Of a stretch of DNA of 64,000 nucleotides, positions 8,604 through 18,145 are shown one piece after another. Every line of letters begins with the position of its first letter. Within the stretch, counting starts at the first letter, position 1. The notes beneath the pieces are model-generated. The model did no database searches and was not told where the DNA came from. It saw nothing but the letters and a program-made list of their open reading frames with translations. The position numbers and the translations under genes are program-made. This stretch comes from DAIOEK01 sp964648485 (lineage in GTDB: Bacteria; Chloroflexota; Anaerolineae; Anaerolineales; Anaerolineaceae): the NCBI GenBank assembly GCA_964648485.1, contig CAZYOF010000010.1, positions 62,001 to 126,000 of the forward strand. Direction: 5' to 3'.

Positions 8604-11291
8604 ATGAGTAATAAAAACTGGTTTCAATTATCAATTGAAGAAGTTTTCGATCTCCTACAGAGTTCCCAGAATGGGATTAGCAGCATTCTGGCAGATAAGA
8701 GATTTAGTGAACTGGGGCCGAATGAACTTGCAGAGGCCCATAAAGTATCTCCCTGGGAAATCCTGTTACAGCAATTCAAAAATGTTCTCATAATGATTCT
8801 GTTGATTGCCACTGCCATTTCATTTATTCTCGGGCATGGAATTGAATCACTCGTTATTGCAATCATCGTATTATTTGCAGTAGGTCTTGGTTTCTTTCAG
8901 GAATATCGTGCCGAACGGGCTATAGAAGCACTTCGGCAGATGTCAGCTCCAACAGCCAGTGTAATTCGTGATGGTAGAGAAAAAACTGTACCTGCGCGTG
9001 AACTGGTACCGGGAGATGTGATATTACTTCATACCGGGGATCGTGTACCTGCTGATTCGCGAATTATTAAATCTGTAAATCTTCAACTCGAAGAAGCGGC
9101 TCTCACCGGCGAGTCATTACCGGTGGAAAAACATGCAGAGCCTATTGAGAATGAAGATATTCCGATTGGGGACCGGAAAAATATGATCTATGCTGGTACT
9201 GCTGTCACATATGGAAGAGGTAAAGCGATAGTTGTAGCAACAGGAATGGGTACAGAATTTGGAAAAATTGCCACTTTGCTGCAAACAATAGAAACTGGAA
9301 AAACACCGCTGCAGCAAAACTTGGATAAAGTGGGGACTGTCCTGGCAAGGGCTGCGATAGTAATCGTAGGGGTCATTGTAGCGCTGGGTTTAGTAAGAGG
9401 TCAACCTCTTGTTGAAATGCTTATATTCGGAATCGCTCTGGCAGTGGCAGTAGTCCCTGAAGCACTCCCTGCTGTCGTTACAATTTCTCTGGCAATCGGC
9501 GTACAGAAGATGGCAAAAAGAAATGCGCTGATCCGTCGTCTACCTGCTGTAGAAACTTTGGGTAGTACTTCGGTTATTTGTTCTGATAAAACAGGAACCT
9601 TGACAAAAGATGAAATGACAGTCCTACGTTTATATAGCGGCAACAAGATGATCCATGTATCTGGAGCTGGATATAGCCCCGAGGGAGCTTTTTCTGATGA
9701 AAATGGAAATGATGTTCAACCATCGAAATCCCTTTTAAAAATGCTTGAAACAGTTACCCTTGTTTCTGATACCAACCTGGAAAAAGTTGATACTGACACA
9801 GCAACACGCTGGGAAATAAAAGGAGATCCGACTGAAGGCGCTTTAATAGTTGCGGCTGCCAAAGCTGGAATAAATAAAAAATCACTCGATCAGCAAAATC
9901 CAAGAGTCAATGAAATCCCATTTTCCTCAGAAACGAAACGGATGACAACTTTGCATCAATCTGCAGAAGGCATAACAGCGTACTCCAAAGGTGCACCTGA
10001 AGTTCTCCTCGCCAGTTGCAACAACATACTTACAGAAAATGGCAAGATTGAGTTAGATGAGAAAACCCGAAAAAGCATACTAAACATCGCTGCTGAAATG
10101 GCGAATGATGCTTTAAGGGTTCTCGCGGTAGCCACAAAGGATAATGCAACATTAGAGACTGCTGAGCAAGGAATGACATTCCTGGGTTTAGCTGGAATGA
10201 TTGACCCCCCCAGACCTGAAGCAAAAGCAGCCATAGCTACAAGCGTTGGCGCCGGAATTCGTCCGATTATGATTACAGGAGACCATCCAATTACAGCAAA
10301 AGCTGTTGCCCGTGAATTAGGATTGCTGGGTGAGGGAGACCGGGTGGTTACTGGAATTGAACTCGAAGAAATGACTGATGAAGAACTTCAGAATGAAGTA
10401 GAAAAAATCAGTGTATATGCCCGGGTATCTCCATCCCATAAACTGAGAGTTGTCTCTGCATGGCAAGCCCGCAATCAGATTGTCTCAATGACAGGAGATG
10501 GGGTGAATGATGCCCCTGCTTTAAAAAAGGCGGATATTGGTATTGCTATGGGTATCACTGGCACTGATGTAACCAAAGAAGCTGCTTCAATGACATTGAC
10601 GGATGATAATTTTGCATCAATAGTCGCTGCCATTGAAGAAGGACGCGGTGTTTTTGGAAACATTAAAAAATACCTGATGTTCCTGCTGTCATCAAATATA
10701 GGTGAGATAGGATTAATGGCAGGAGCATCATTACTTGGATTACCACTACCCCTCTCTGCAGTGCAAATACTCTTTGTAAATCTCGCTACCGATGGTCTGC
10801 CCGCATTGGCTCTGGCGATCGATCCGCCTGAAAAAGATTTAATGCAAAGGAAACCGCGTGATCCCAAAACTGGTGTTTTCACCAGACCAGTGGTCGCTCT
10901 TATGTCCATTGGCGGAACATGGTCAACTTTGATAAATCTGGGGTTATTCTTATGGGCATTACAAACAGGGAAAGAATTAAATAAAGCAATGACGATGACA
11001 TTTGTGTCTCTCGTCCTTATCCAATTCTTTAAAGCTTATAGCTTTAGATCTGATCGTCATTCGATTATTCAGGGCATTTTCAGCAATAAATGGTTAAACC
11101 TTGCCATCCTTGTAGATGTTGCAATGCTGCTCCTCGTAATTTATGTACCATTCTTGCATGACGCATTTGGTACTTTTTATCTACCACTCCAAGATTGGTG
11201 GATTGTTCTAGTGGCCGCCTTCACAATCATCCCTGCCCTTGAAATTGGCAAGTGGATGATCCGAAAAGGATTTTTTGGAAATATTGAATAA
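8604..11291 (+). CDS. P-type cation-transporting ATPase (Ca2+/Mn2+ type, P2)
   Basis: The 895-residue protein has the whole P2-ATPase plan: an N-terminal cation-ATPase domain (about 5-75), actuator motif TGES at 168-171, membrane motif PEALP at 285-289, phosphorylation site DKTGT at 328-332 (Asp328), MITGDHP near 555, the hinge TGDGVNDAP near 632, and C-terminal membrane helices. SERCA/PMR1-type pumps usually have PEGLP; PEALP is a small variation. The upstream Mn2+ riboswitch argues that it exports Mn2+, perhaps with Ca2+, from the cytoplasm. GAGGAGG precedes the ATG. It is transcribed alone and ends at a strong terminator. Confidence 0.93.
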   Translation: MSNKNWFQLSIEEVFDLLQSSQNGISSILADKRFSELGPNELAEAHKVSPWEILLQQFKNVLIMILLIATAISFILGHGIESLVIAIIVLFAVGLGFFQEYRAERAIEALRQMSAPTASVIRDGREKTVPARELVPGDVILLHTGDRVPADSRIIKSVNLQLEEAALTGESLPVEKHAEPIENEDIPIGDRKNMIYAGTAVTYGRGKAIVVATGMGTEFGKIATLLQTIETGKTPLQQNLDKVGTVLARAAIVIVGVIVALGLVRGQPLVEMLIFGIALAVAVVPEALPAVVTISLAIGVQKMAKRNALIRRLPAVETLGSTSVICSDKTGTLTKDEMTVLRLYSGNKMIHVSGAGYSPEGAFSDENGNDVQPSKSLLKMLETVTLVSDTNLEKVDTDTATRWEIKGDPTEGALIVAAAKAGINKKSLDQQNPRVNEIPFSSETKRMTTLHQSAEGITAYSKGAPEVLLASCNNILTENGKIELDEKTRKSILNIAAEMANDALRVLAVATKDNATLETAEQGMTFLGLAGMIDPPRPEAKAAIATSVGAGIRPIMITGDHPITAKAVARELGLLGEGDRVVTGIELEEMTDEELQNEVEKISVYARVSPSHKLRVVSAWQARNQIVSMTGDGVNDAPALKKADIGIAMGITGTDVTKEAASMTLTDDNFASIVAAIEEGRGVFGNIKKYLMFLLSSNIGEIGLMAGASLLGLPLPLSAVQILFVNLATDGLPALALAIDPPEKDLMQRKPRDPKTGVFTRPVVALMSIGGTWSTLINLGLFLWALQTGKELNKAMTMTFVSLVLIQFFKAYSFRSDRHSIIQGIFSNKWLNLAILVDVAMLLLVIYVPFLHDAFGTFYLPLQDWWIVLVAAFTIIPALEIGKWMIRKGFFGNIE

Positions 11292-11302
11292 ACGGGATGG
11301 TT

Positions 11303-11340
11303 AATAAAGGAGACAGTGCATACTGCCTCCTTTATTTTGT
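11303..11340 (+). terminator. Rho-independent terminator after the cation ATPase
   Basis: AATAAAGGAG (11303-11312) pairs with CTCCTTTATT (11326-11335), extended by CAGT/ACTG around a GCAT loop, followed by TTTATTTTGT. It stops the ATPase transcript and may also act on the convergent minus-strand genes. Confidence 0.85.
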
Positions 11341-11350
11341 GTCGGAAGAT

Positions 11351-11587
11351 TTATTGTGCAAAAGTATAAGTGCCTGATTGATATTTGCTCTCCCTGGATT
11401 TACTTGCTCCACCCAGTTTCCTGCCGAGCTGAATAAGCCATTGACCTAGTATGAGAAGCCTGGTCGCAAACCAATTGGGTTTCTGATATGGCAAAGACGC
11501 CTGTTCGCCCAAACTGATATCCACCAGATCGTTATGAATTTCTTCCATATGCATCTTCATTAACCGATCTTCAATAATTGGATTCAT
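11351..11587 (-). CDS. Small hypothetical protein (78 aa)
   Basis: I place the start at ATG 11587, preceded by AAAGGACGG; an upstream in-frame start at 11653 would overlap the regulator gene and lacks a ribosome site. The product begins with a charged helix rich in Met and acidic residues, then has one amphipathic or weak membrane segment (WFATRLLILGQWLIQLG, about 40-56) and a polar tail. No family is recognised. It follows the ArsR-like regulator by 13 bases, so the two are probably co-transcribed and it may be a target or partner of that regulator. Confidence 0.6.
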   Translation of the reverse strand: MNPIIEDRLMKMHMEEIHNDLVDISLGEQASLPYQKPNWFATRLLILGQWLIQLGRKLGGASKSRESKYQSGTYTFAQ

Positions 11588-11600
11588 TCTATCCGTCCTT

Positions 11601-12707
11601 TCAAATTCTCTTAACAGACAAATACGACGCAACTGCTTGTAATGTTTTTTCAATACGGTCAGAATTCAATGAATACACCTTAGCGCTGTTAACTCTTTTT
11701 TCATTTAGATAACCGTTTGCGGTGAGCTGAGCCAGATATCTGGAAACACTGGGTTGACTCAACTTTACCTCATCCATAATCTCGGTAGACCGCATCTCTC
11801 CCCGCTCTGCCAGCAACCGCAATATTGTAAGCCGTGTGTGATCTGCTAATGCAGAGAGCTTGCTAACGATTTCTGCTCGATCCAACTCCGGAATATGGAT
11901 ACTCGACCCTTCCGGAAGATGGGCTCCGAAAACAACATAAGCAGCTTCGTTAACAATAGCAGTTCTTACATACGGACCTATATGTGGATTCGGTAAAAAA
12001 TAAAGATTTTTTGCTGGTTCAATAAAGTTAATCCATTTTGAATCATTGTTCTCCTTACCGGTTATAAACCGAAACAATTCTTCCTGCTTCATACCACTTA
12101 GATCGAGGCTATTAAAGGCATTTGCAGATTCAGTCAGCATGGGCAATACCCTCTCCCACTCAACCTTGAGATGCGTAGTCCAGAACCACCGAATGTGGCT
12201 CACAACTAACTGCTTGAGGGCAGCTGGATCAATAACGTACTCATATGCCTTGGTCTCAATTTCCACATCAGCCTTATCCTCTCCAAATATTTCAATAAGC
12301 TGTGCAATGTAGTTTTGCGAGGAGAGTAATGCATGATTCCAGTCAGGCTTGGTTTGATCAGAGAGATCATTTTTGTAATGAGAAAATACATAATCATATC
12401 CAGAAAGTAACTGCTCCCTAAATTTAAATGGAGGTGTCGCATCCAGTAGATCAATGTATGCTTCGAAATCACTTACATTTGTCTGAGGAATTACTGCAAA
12501 ATACAACCCATTAGTGACAAGCTTATGCCGAAATCTCTCATCAGGAGACATTTTTGTCATGGTTCGGATTACCCATTCATGTATTCCTGCCTCATTTTCA
12601 TCATTGACCACTAAAACCATACTAACAAATGCATTAATTGCATTGTTTACAACAACCCAATGAAAGTCTCGATTGATACTTTCCAGCATGGTTCCAATAG
12701 GTGACAT
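11601..12707 (-). CDS. ArsR-like winged-helix regulator with large N-terminal domain
   Basis: The 368-residue protein ends in a clear ArsR-type winged helix (about 280-368): LSALADHTRLTILRLL, then recognition-helix residues LSQPSVSRYLAQL and a wing GYLNEKRVNSAKVYSL. No Cys-based metal site is seen in it. The first 270 residues are an all-helical domain I cannot assign; similar long ArsR-fold proteins are common in Firmicutes and Chloroflexota with unknown ligands. A promoter with an AT-rich palindrome lies just upstream, suggesting autoregulation. The next gene in the operon is the 78-aa protein. Confidence 0.82.
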   Translation of the reverse strand: MSPIGTMLESINRDFHWVVVNNAINAFVSMVLVVNDENEAGIHEWVIRTMTKMSPDERFRHKLVTNGLYFAVIPQTNVSDFEAYIDLLDATPPFKFREQLLSGYDYVFSHYKNDLSDQTKPDWNHALLSSQNYIAQLIEIFGEDKADVEIETKAYEYVIDPAALKQLVVSHIRWFWTTHLKVEWERVLPMLTESANAFNSLDLSGMKQEELFRFITGKENNDSKWINFIEPAKNLYFLPNPHIGPYVRTAIVNEAAYVVFGAHLPEGSSIHIPELDRAEIVSKLSALADHTRLTILRLLAERGEMRSTEIMDEVKLSQPSVSRYLAQLTANGYLNEKRVNSAKVYSLNSDRIEKTLQAVASYLSVKRI

Positions 12708-12733
12708 AGAATTTTCCTTTTTTATTTATTCGC

Positions 12734-12782
12734 ATTATTGAATAATTCTAATAAATAATAACACCTAATTTAAAAAATGCAA
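12734..12782 (-). promoter_or_regulatory. Promoter and palindromic operator of the ArsR-like gene
   Basis: On the minus strand TTGCAT (12777-12782) and TATTAT (12755-12760) are spaced by 16 bases. The palindrome ATTATT-G-AATAAT at 12734-12746 covers the predicted transcription start, a usual place for ArsR-family autorepression. Confidence 0.5.
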
Positions 12783-12883
12783 TAGTCACTTGTCCAATTT
12801 TTTGATTGTTACTTGATAAACAGGGATATGGTCAATTACTTAAACTACATATCATTAATATCGTTTTTTCGGTTAATGATTTT

Positions 12884-13972
12884 TTACGGGTATGTATTTC
12901 TTTTTGATGTACTAGTAATTGCTTCGAGATTGAAGACATTCTTTGGTGGAGTATTCTCCAGCCAGGCGATTACATCATCCACAATCATTCGTGAATGCCT
13001 TTCCGGAACCTCGTGTGTCGATCCTGCCAAATGCGGAGTCAGGGTAACATTCTCCATCTCTAGAAGCGGGTGATTGGCAGGTAACGGCTCATACCAGAAA
13101 ACATCGAGTGCAGCTCCGGCGATCCTTTTCTCTTTCAACGCTTTCACCAGCGCTTCTTGATCAATAATACTTGCTCGCGCCGTATTGATAATATACACGG
13201 ATGGTTTCATTTGTGAAAATGCCTGGTCATCAATAAGTGCCTTCGTTTCAGCAGTAACATTACAATGTAATGAGATGAAATCTGCCTCGCTGAATACTTC
13301 GTGCATGGTAACGATTTTGACATCCAGCTCTTTTGCCCGAGGTATATCCCGTTGTGGAGCATAGGCAATTACTCTCATGCCGAAAGCTTTTGCAAGGTTA
13401 GCTACACGGATCGCTACATTTCCAAAGCCAATGAGAGCTAAAGTTCGCCCCGCCAGTTCAATACCTCGAAGTTGCGTGTATGGAGATTCTCCATCCAAAT
13501 CCCAGATTACATCTTTACTAATATTTTCAGCAAAAAGATCATCCATTGAATTTCCAATATACTTCCCGGATCGAAGAGCTCTATCGCCCTGATCAATATG
13601 GCGGGCTTGGTTAAGCATCAAACCCAGAGTAAATTCTGCGGCGGCAATTGCATTCCTACCAGGTGCGTGCAACACCGGGATTGCTCTTTTATTTGCTGCT
13701 TCGATATCTACATTGACCGGATTTGATCTGGACACACCAATTAACTTCAGGTTGGGTGCATTCTTTATAACATTTTGAGTTACTTTTTCATATCCGACCA
13801 GCAAGATATCCATCGATTGAAGTTTTTTACATAATTGATCTTCGTTTAGTCGAACTCCTGTTAATCCCCATCCATCTAAAGAAACATTGCACGTTTGCCT
13901 CAATCTGTCAATTTGCGATTGAGCCATAGACATGGTAATTAAAATTTCAGGTTTTCGATTGGAAATTGTCAT
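12884..13972 (-). CDS. D-2-hydroxyacid dehydrogenase family protein (phosphoglycerate-dehydrogenase-like)
   Basis: About 362 residues with the D-isomer-specific 2-hydroxyacid dehydrogenase fold. The NAD-binding segment LIGFGNVAIRVANLAKAFG has GxGxxA-like spacing; INTARASIIDQEAL carries the usual Arg, and LTPHLAGST carries the catalytic His. These enzymes oxidise or reduce 2-hydroxy/2-oxo acids with NAD(P). I use ATG 13972; an in-frame TTG at 13978 is possible. It follows the SorC regulator gene and probably belongs to the same sugar locus, perhaps reducing a keto-acid or oxidising a hydroxy-acid derived from the aldolase product. A hairpin (arms 12851-12858 and 12873-12880) follows the stop but lacks a U-tract on this strand. 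Confidence 0.85.
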   Translation of the reverse strand: MTISNRKPEILITMSMAQSQIDRLRQTCNVSLDGWGLTGVRLNEDQLCKKLQSMDILLVGYEKVTQNVIKNAPNLKLIGVSRSNPVNVDIEAANKRAIPVLHAPGRNAIAAAEFTLGLMLNQARHIDQGDRALRSGKYIGNSMDDLFAENISKDVIWDLDGESPYTQLRGIELAGRTLALIGFGNVAIRVANLAKAFGMRVIAYAPQRDIPRAKELDVKIVTMHEVFSEADFISLHCNVTAETKALIDDQAFSQMKPSVYIINTARASIIDQEALVKALKEKRIAGAALDVFWYEPLPANHPLLEMENVTLTPHLAGSTHEVPERHSRMIVDDVIAWLENTPPKNVFNLEAITSTSKRNTYP

Positions 13973-14063
13973 GAGCAAATTGTATTATATAAAACATCGA
14001 ATAGAATGAATTATTTAAAATTTTATTCAATAATATTCATTATTTATACTTAAATTGAATGGT

Positions 14064-15020
14064 TTAATTACTTTCGTTATAGTCCAACAATTTTTGAGCA
14101 GTATACTTATCGGTAATTAACGTATTTATCAATCCGCCATGGATAGCACCTAGGATAGCAAATAATTTTTCCTCACCACCAGCTACTCCTACTACCCGAT
14201 TGATACTCCTTAACTCATCGAGAGATATTCCAATCACCCTTTCATTTAGGTGCGAATTGATAAGATGTCCATTTATATCATAGTAACGTAAACTGATATC
14301 GCCAATCGCACCTTGATGGATGAGTTCTTCCATTTCCGCCCATGAGATGATTGATTCATCCCGCATTAGCAGTGAATTGCGTGTGGGGTTGCCGATCCCT
14401 ACAAAAGCAATATTTGCATCACCAACCTGTTCCAATGCTTGTGATATTGCCCTGTCCGAACGCAATAGCCGGGCAGATTCAACCGAATCAACAACGCCTG
14501 GTGCAGGCATTAACCACATACTTCCCCCAATTGCCATTGCTGCTCTGCTGACCAGACCAGTCGCATGTGTTTCTGCTTTTGGCTCACCCAATCCACCTAC
14601 CAGTTGCATTACGACACAATTAGGCTTTTTCTCAGGTTCGAGATTATCCACCATAGAGGCGAGAGTGGCTCCCCAGGTAAAGCCGATGATATCCCCATCC
14701 AGAACGATTCTTCCGAAATATTCTGCTGCAGCCATTCCTAAATCGCGAGCTACACTTTCAAAATTAGTTGGGTCAGCTGTATCGGTTACAACCACTTCAA
14801 GAAGATTGAACTTATTTTCCAGCAGTCGTTCAATCTCTGCATAACTACCTGGCTCTTGCATGATAGTGATCTTGACGATCCCTTTATCAATTGCTTCCTG
14901 CATCAACCGGGATACACGTGGACGAGAAAGTCGCAACCGTTGAGAGATAACATCCTGCGTTAAGCCACCTTCATAATAGAGCTTGGCAATTTTGATCATC
15001 AACTTTTGTTTGTCATTCAT
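14064..15020 (-). CDS. SorC/DeoR-family sugar-binding transcriptional regulator
   Basis: The 318-residue protein has an N-terminal helix-turn-helix (about 8-55: LYYEGGLTQDVISQRLRLSRPRVSRLMQ, quoted as separate helices LTQDVISQRL and SRPRVSRLM) and a C-terminal sugar-phosphate-binding domain typical of SorC, DeoR-like CggR and LsrR proteins. GNPTRNSLL and the terminal GGEEKLFAILGAIHGG match that domain. AGGGAG precedes ATG 15020. It is encoded after the kinase genes of the sugar operon and is the obvious candidate to sense a phosphorylated sugar and bind the inverted repeats found at 15057-15095 and 23616-23637. Confidence 0.88.
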   Translation of the reverse strand: MNDKQKLMIKIAKLYYEGGLTQDVISQRLRLSRPRVSRLMQEAIDKGIVKITIMQEPGSYAEIERLLENKFNLLEVVVTDTADPTNFESVARDLGMAAAEYFGRIVLDGDIIGFTWGATLASMVDNLEPEKKPNCVVMQLVGGLGEPKAETHATGLVSRAAMAIGGSMWLMPAPGVVDSVESARLLRSDRAISQALEQVGDANIAFVGIGNPTRNSLLMRDESIISWAEMEELIHQGAIGDISLRYYDINGHLINSHLNERVIGISLDELRSINRVVGVAGGEEKLFAILGAIHGGLINTLITDKYTAQKLLDYNESN

Positions 15021-15056
15021 ATCATCTCCCTACCGGGTATGCAGAAGGTCTCAAGC

Positions 15057-15095
15057 ATACTTAAATTAATATACTTAAGCAAGTATTTTAAGTAT
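15057..15095. promoter_or_regulatory. Candidate SorC-family operator cluster
   Basis: ATACTTAA occurs at 15057-15064 and 15071-15078, and its complement TTAAGTAT at 15088-15095, just upstream of the sorC-type gene. Another ATACTTAA lies at 14046-14053, between that gene and the dehydrogenase. Repeats in both orientations upstream of a regulator gene suggest autoregulation. Confidence 0.45.
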
Positions 15096-15107
15096 CTTTA
15101 TCGCATT

Positions 15108-16613
15108 CTAATTGTTACCATATGAATAATTCTCAATGATTCTTTGATATCGTCTGTAACCTGATTCCCATACCTCGCCCGGATTGGGATCATAATGAAT
15201 TGGATGAAATGAATTTCGGACAACTTGCCGAATTTCTCCCAGTGAATTGAGGTGTCCTAATCCCATCATTTGAACGAGGATGTTGCCTGCTGCTGTCGCT
15301 TCCACTGGTCCTGCAATCACTTTCCGGTTGGTAATATTTGCAACAAGTTGGTTCAGGAGATAATTTCGTGAACCTCCACCAATTATATGTATCACATTTA
15401 ACCGTTTATTCAGGACAGATTCAAAATCATCCAGTAAAGATTTATACAAGTAAGCAAGACTTTCAAGAACACATCTGATTACCTCACCTTCAGATTGCGG
15501 GCTTATTTGCCCGGAGCGTTGACAATAGTCCTGAATACGATACACCATACCCCCTGGATCGAGGAATTCTGTAGAAGTAACATCCAAGATCGGACCACAA
15601 TCAGGTGCTTCAGCTGCCATCTGGGTAAGATCGTTATATGAGTAATCACATCCTTTTTGCTGCCAATCAACTTTACACTGTTGAATCATCCACATTCCAG
15701 GAACAATCTTTAAAAATCTCGTCTTTCCGTGGGGGTTTCCTTCATTTGTCAGGTTTTTTTGCAGACTTTCCAAAATAATGAGCGGTCTATCCAACTCTGT
15801 TCCTACGAGTGACCATGTGCCCGAACTGATATACAAGAAATCCGGGTCTTCCACGGGCACAGCCGTGATTGCGCTAGCAGTATCATGACTTGCCGGTAAA
15901 ATAATGGGGATTTTCTTGCTCAATCCATCAGGGAAAAGCCAATTATGCAGAAAACCGATTTGTTTTCCTGGAAATGAAATTTCAGAAAACAGTTTTGTGG
16001 GAATTTTACATACATCCAATAAATCAATCGCCCAATCACCAAATATCTGATCATAGCATTGCGTTGTTGTAGCAATACAAAACTCAGTTGTCTTTTCCCC
16101 GCAAAGCCAATAATGTAATAGATCAGGTAGCATTAATAATATATCAGCAGCATCAATTACATCTGCTTCCTGTTTCGTCATCGCGTATAACTGAACCAGG
16201 GTATTAAATTGCATAAACTGGTTACCAGTTCGTTTGTAAATCTCTTCTCTTGGTATTATTTGAAATAATTCATTAAGTAGCCCATCTGTTCTGTGGTCTC
16301 GGTAATGGTAAGGATTCCCCAATAGTTGACTATTTTTATCGAGCAGTGCAAAATCGACACCCCATGTATCTACTCCAATACTCTGGAGTGATTTGGGAGA
16401 GGCTTGAAATGATTTACTCAGCCCAATTTGAATTTGTTGCCAGATATGGAGAATATCAGTATAAAGATGATTTTCTACCCTGACTGGGCTATTAAGAAAA
16501 CGGTGAGTCTCATCCAGAGTAAGGGTTTTCCCGTCAAAATTACCAAGTATTGTCCGCCCACTTTCAGCGCCTATATCGCATGCCAGACATTGGATATTTT
16601 GTTTTTTTATCAT
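15108..16613 (-). CDS. rhaB: Rhamnulokinase-like FGGY carbohydrate kinase
   Basis: The 501-residue FGGY kinase starts with the phosphate-binding loop DIGAESGRTILG and has SIGVDTWGVDFALLD near 87-101, which is characteristic of rhamnulokinase (L-rhamnulose to L-rhamnulose 1-phosphate, ATP-dependent). YRDHRTDG near 122, the ISSGTWSLVG segment and GGGSRNYLLNQ in the C-terminal half support this. Length matches RhaB (about 490). It lies 29 bases after the xylulokinase-like gene in the same operon. Substrate could also be another 6-deoxy-ketose such as fuculose; the operon's class II aldolase fits either. Confidence 0.85.
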   Translation of the reverse strand: MIKKQNIQCLACDIGAESGRTILGNFDGKTLTLDETHRFLNSPVRVENHLYTDILHIWQQIQIGLSKSFQASPKSLQSIGVDTWGVDFALLDKNSQLLGNPYHYRDHRTDGLLNELFQIIPREEIYKRTGNQFMQFNTLVQLYAMTKQEADVIDAADILLMLPDLLHYWLCGEKTTEFCIATTTQCYDQIFGDWAIDLLDVCKIPTKLFSEISFPGKQIGFLHNWLFPDGLSKKIPIILPASHDTASAITAVPVEDPDFLYISSGTWSLVGTELDRPLIILESLQKNLTNEGNPHGKTRFLKIVPGMWMIQQCKVDWQQKGCDYSYNDLTQMAAEAPDCGPILDVTSTEFLDPGGMVYRIQDYCQRSGQISPQSEGEVIRCVLESLAYLYKSLLDDFESVLNKRLNVIHIIGGGSRNYLLNQLVANITNRKVIAGPVEATAAGNILVQMMGLGHLNSLGEIRQVVRNSFHPIHYDPNPGEVWESGYRRYQRIIENYSYGNN

Positions 16614-16642
16614 GCCGGAAAATCCCTGATAATTTTTAAAAC

Positions 16643-18145
16643 TTACATCTTATAAAGCGGTTTCAGCCGTTCATATAATTCAAGAAAAACCGGATATCTC
16701 TGATCATAGATTTCGGATCCAGCCGGAAAACTCACTTTTCGATCAGTGATTACCATTGAATTTACCGCCTCACTATAGGAAGGATAAATACCCAAAGCAT
16801 GCCCACATAATAGAATATTTCCGAGGTTGGCAGTCTCGCTAACAGATACTGTAGCGATTGGCTTATGTAATATCTTGCCAAGAATATCCAGCCAAACCTG
16901 GCTTTTCAATCCTCCTCCTACTGCTCTAACTTCATCAATATTTATACCTAGAGATTCCACTGTCTCAATATTGTTCCGTAATGCGTAAGAGACACCTTCC
17001 ATGATCGCACGAATAAAATGTGCTTTTGATGTTTTCAGATTCACACCAAAAAACACTCCCCTGGCATCAGAATCCCAGTAAGGTGTTCGCTCACCGTTCA
17101 GGTATGGTAAGAAAATTAATCCGCCTGAACCTTCTGGCACTTCAAGGGCAGCCTCATTGTATTGGTTAAATATGTCGCCTGCTGCCATTTTCCCAGCCTG
17201 TTGATCGAATGAGCTTTTGAACCATTCAAGTGACTCACCTGCGGTCTGCATGATTCCTAGCGTAGCCCATTTATTTTGCAGACAATAATGCCAGCAAAGA
17301 GTGCGGTATTTTTCATCTACTAATGGATGGTCCGAGCAAACGGTAATGACTCCTGCTGTCCCAATTATCAATGTAACCTGTCCCGGGTTCACCATTCCAG
17401 CACCAAGAGCAGAAGCTGAATTATCAGAGCTACCATTGACTACAGGTGTTCCAGCCTTTATTCCAGTAAGTACACTGGCTTCATCTGTAACCTTGCCAAT
17501 AATTACATCAGACGGGAGCACATCAGGGAAAACTTCTCGAGGAATATCAAAATAAGAAAAAGCTGCATCAGACCAAATTTCTTTTTGTACATTAAATAAT
17601 AGGGTGCCGCTTGCTTCGGCAAAATCAGTGACCATTTTATCGGTTAGTTTGAACTTTATGTAATCTTTTCCTACAAGAATATAGCGGACATTACTCCAAA
17701 TCTCTGGTTGGTTCTCTTGCACCCACTTCACATGCAATGCAGTATATGTAGTTGAGACATCATTGGATGTCTCCTGAAAAATCAAATGACGGGCATATGC
17801 ATCCGCTTTTATTCGTCCAACAATTCCGGATGATCTTTGATCCATCCAGGTAATAGCTGGCCGTAAAATGTTGAAATCATTATCAAGATAAACCTGGGTA
17901 TGCATCTGTCCACATAATCCAATACCGGCAATTGCATTGAATTCTTCAGGGTATTTCTCTCTTAATGCCCGGCATGCATTAATAAATCTTGCCCACCAGA
18001 GAATTGGATCCTGTTCTGCGTAACCCGGTTCAGGGATTTGGATCGGATACTCTTGAGATTCTGAAGCTATTAATCCACCGGTCTCATGAAATAGACTTAC
18101 TTTCAGGCTGGTTGTACCCAGATCAATACCCATGAGTGTTATCAT
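16643..18145 (-). CDS. xylB: Xylulokinase-like FGGY carbohydrate kinase
   Basis: About 500 residues. The first strand MGIDLGTTSLKVSLF, GIGLCGQMHTQVYLD, and ITWMDQRSSG are xylulokinase hallmarks, and GGGLKSQVWLDILG near the C-terminus is the FGGY second signature. It probably phosphorylates a pentulose or related ketose. Start ATG 18145 overlaps the permease stop as ATGA, with AGAGGTGG upstream; this coupling is better than the GTG at 18154. Having two different FGGY kinases in one operon suggests two substrates or a two-branch pathway. LsrK, which phosphorylates AI-2, belongs to the same superfamily and is a less likely alternative. Confidence 0.85.
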   Translation of the reverse strand: MITLMGIDLGTTSLKVSLFHETGGLIASESQEYPIQIPEPGYAEQDPILWWARFINACRALREKYPEEFNAIAGIGLCGQMHTQVYLDNDFNILRPAITWMDQRSSGIVGRIKADAYARHLIFQETSNDVSTTYTALHVKWVQENQPEIWSNVRYILVGKDYIKFKLTDKMVTDFAEASGTLLFNVQKEIWSDAAFSYFDIPREVFPDVLPSDVIIGKVTDEASVLTGIKAGTPVVNGSSDNSASALGAGMVNPGQVTLIIGTAGVITVCSDHPLVDEKYRTLCWHYCLQNKWATLGIMQTAGESLEWFKSSFDQQAGKMAAGDIFNQYNEAALEVPEGSGGLIFLPYLNGERTPYWDSDARGVFFGVNLKTSKAHFIRAIMEGVSYALRNNIETVESLGINIDEVRAVGGGLKSQVWLDILGKILHKPIATVSVSETANLGNILLCGHALGIYPSYSEAVNSMVITDRKVSFPAGSEIYDQRYPVFLELYERLKPLYKM

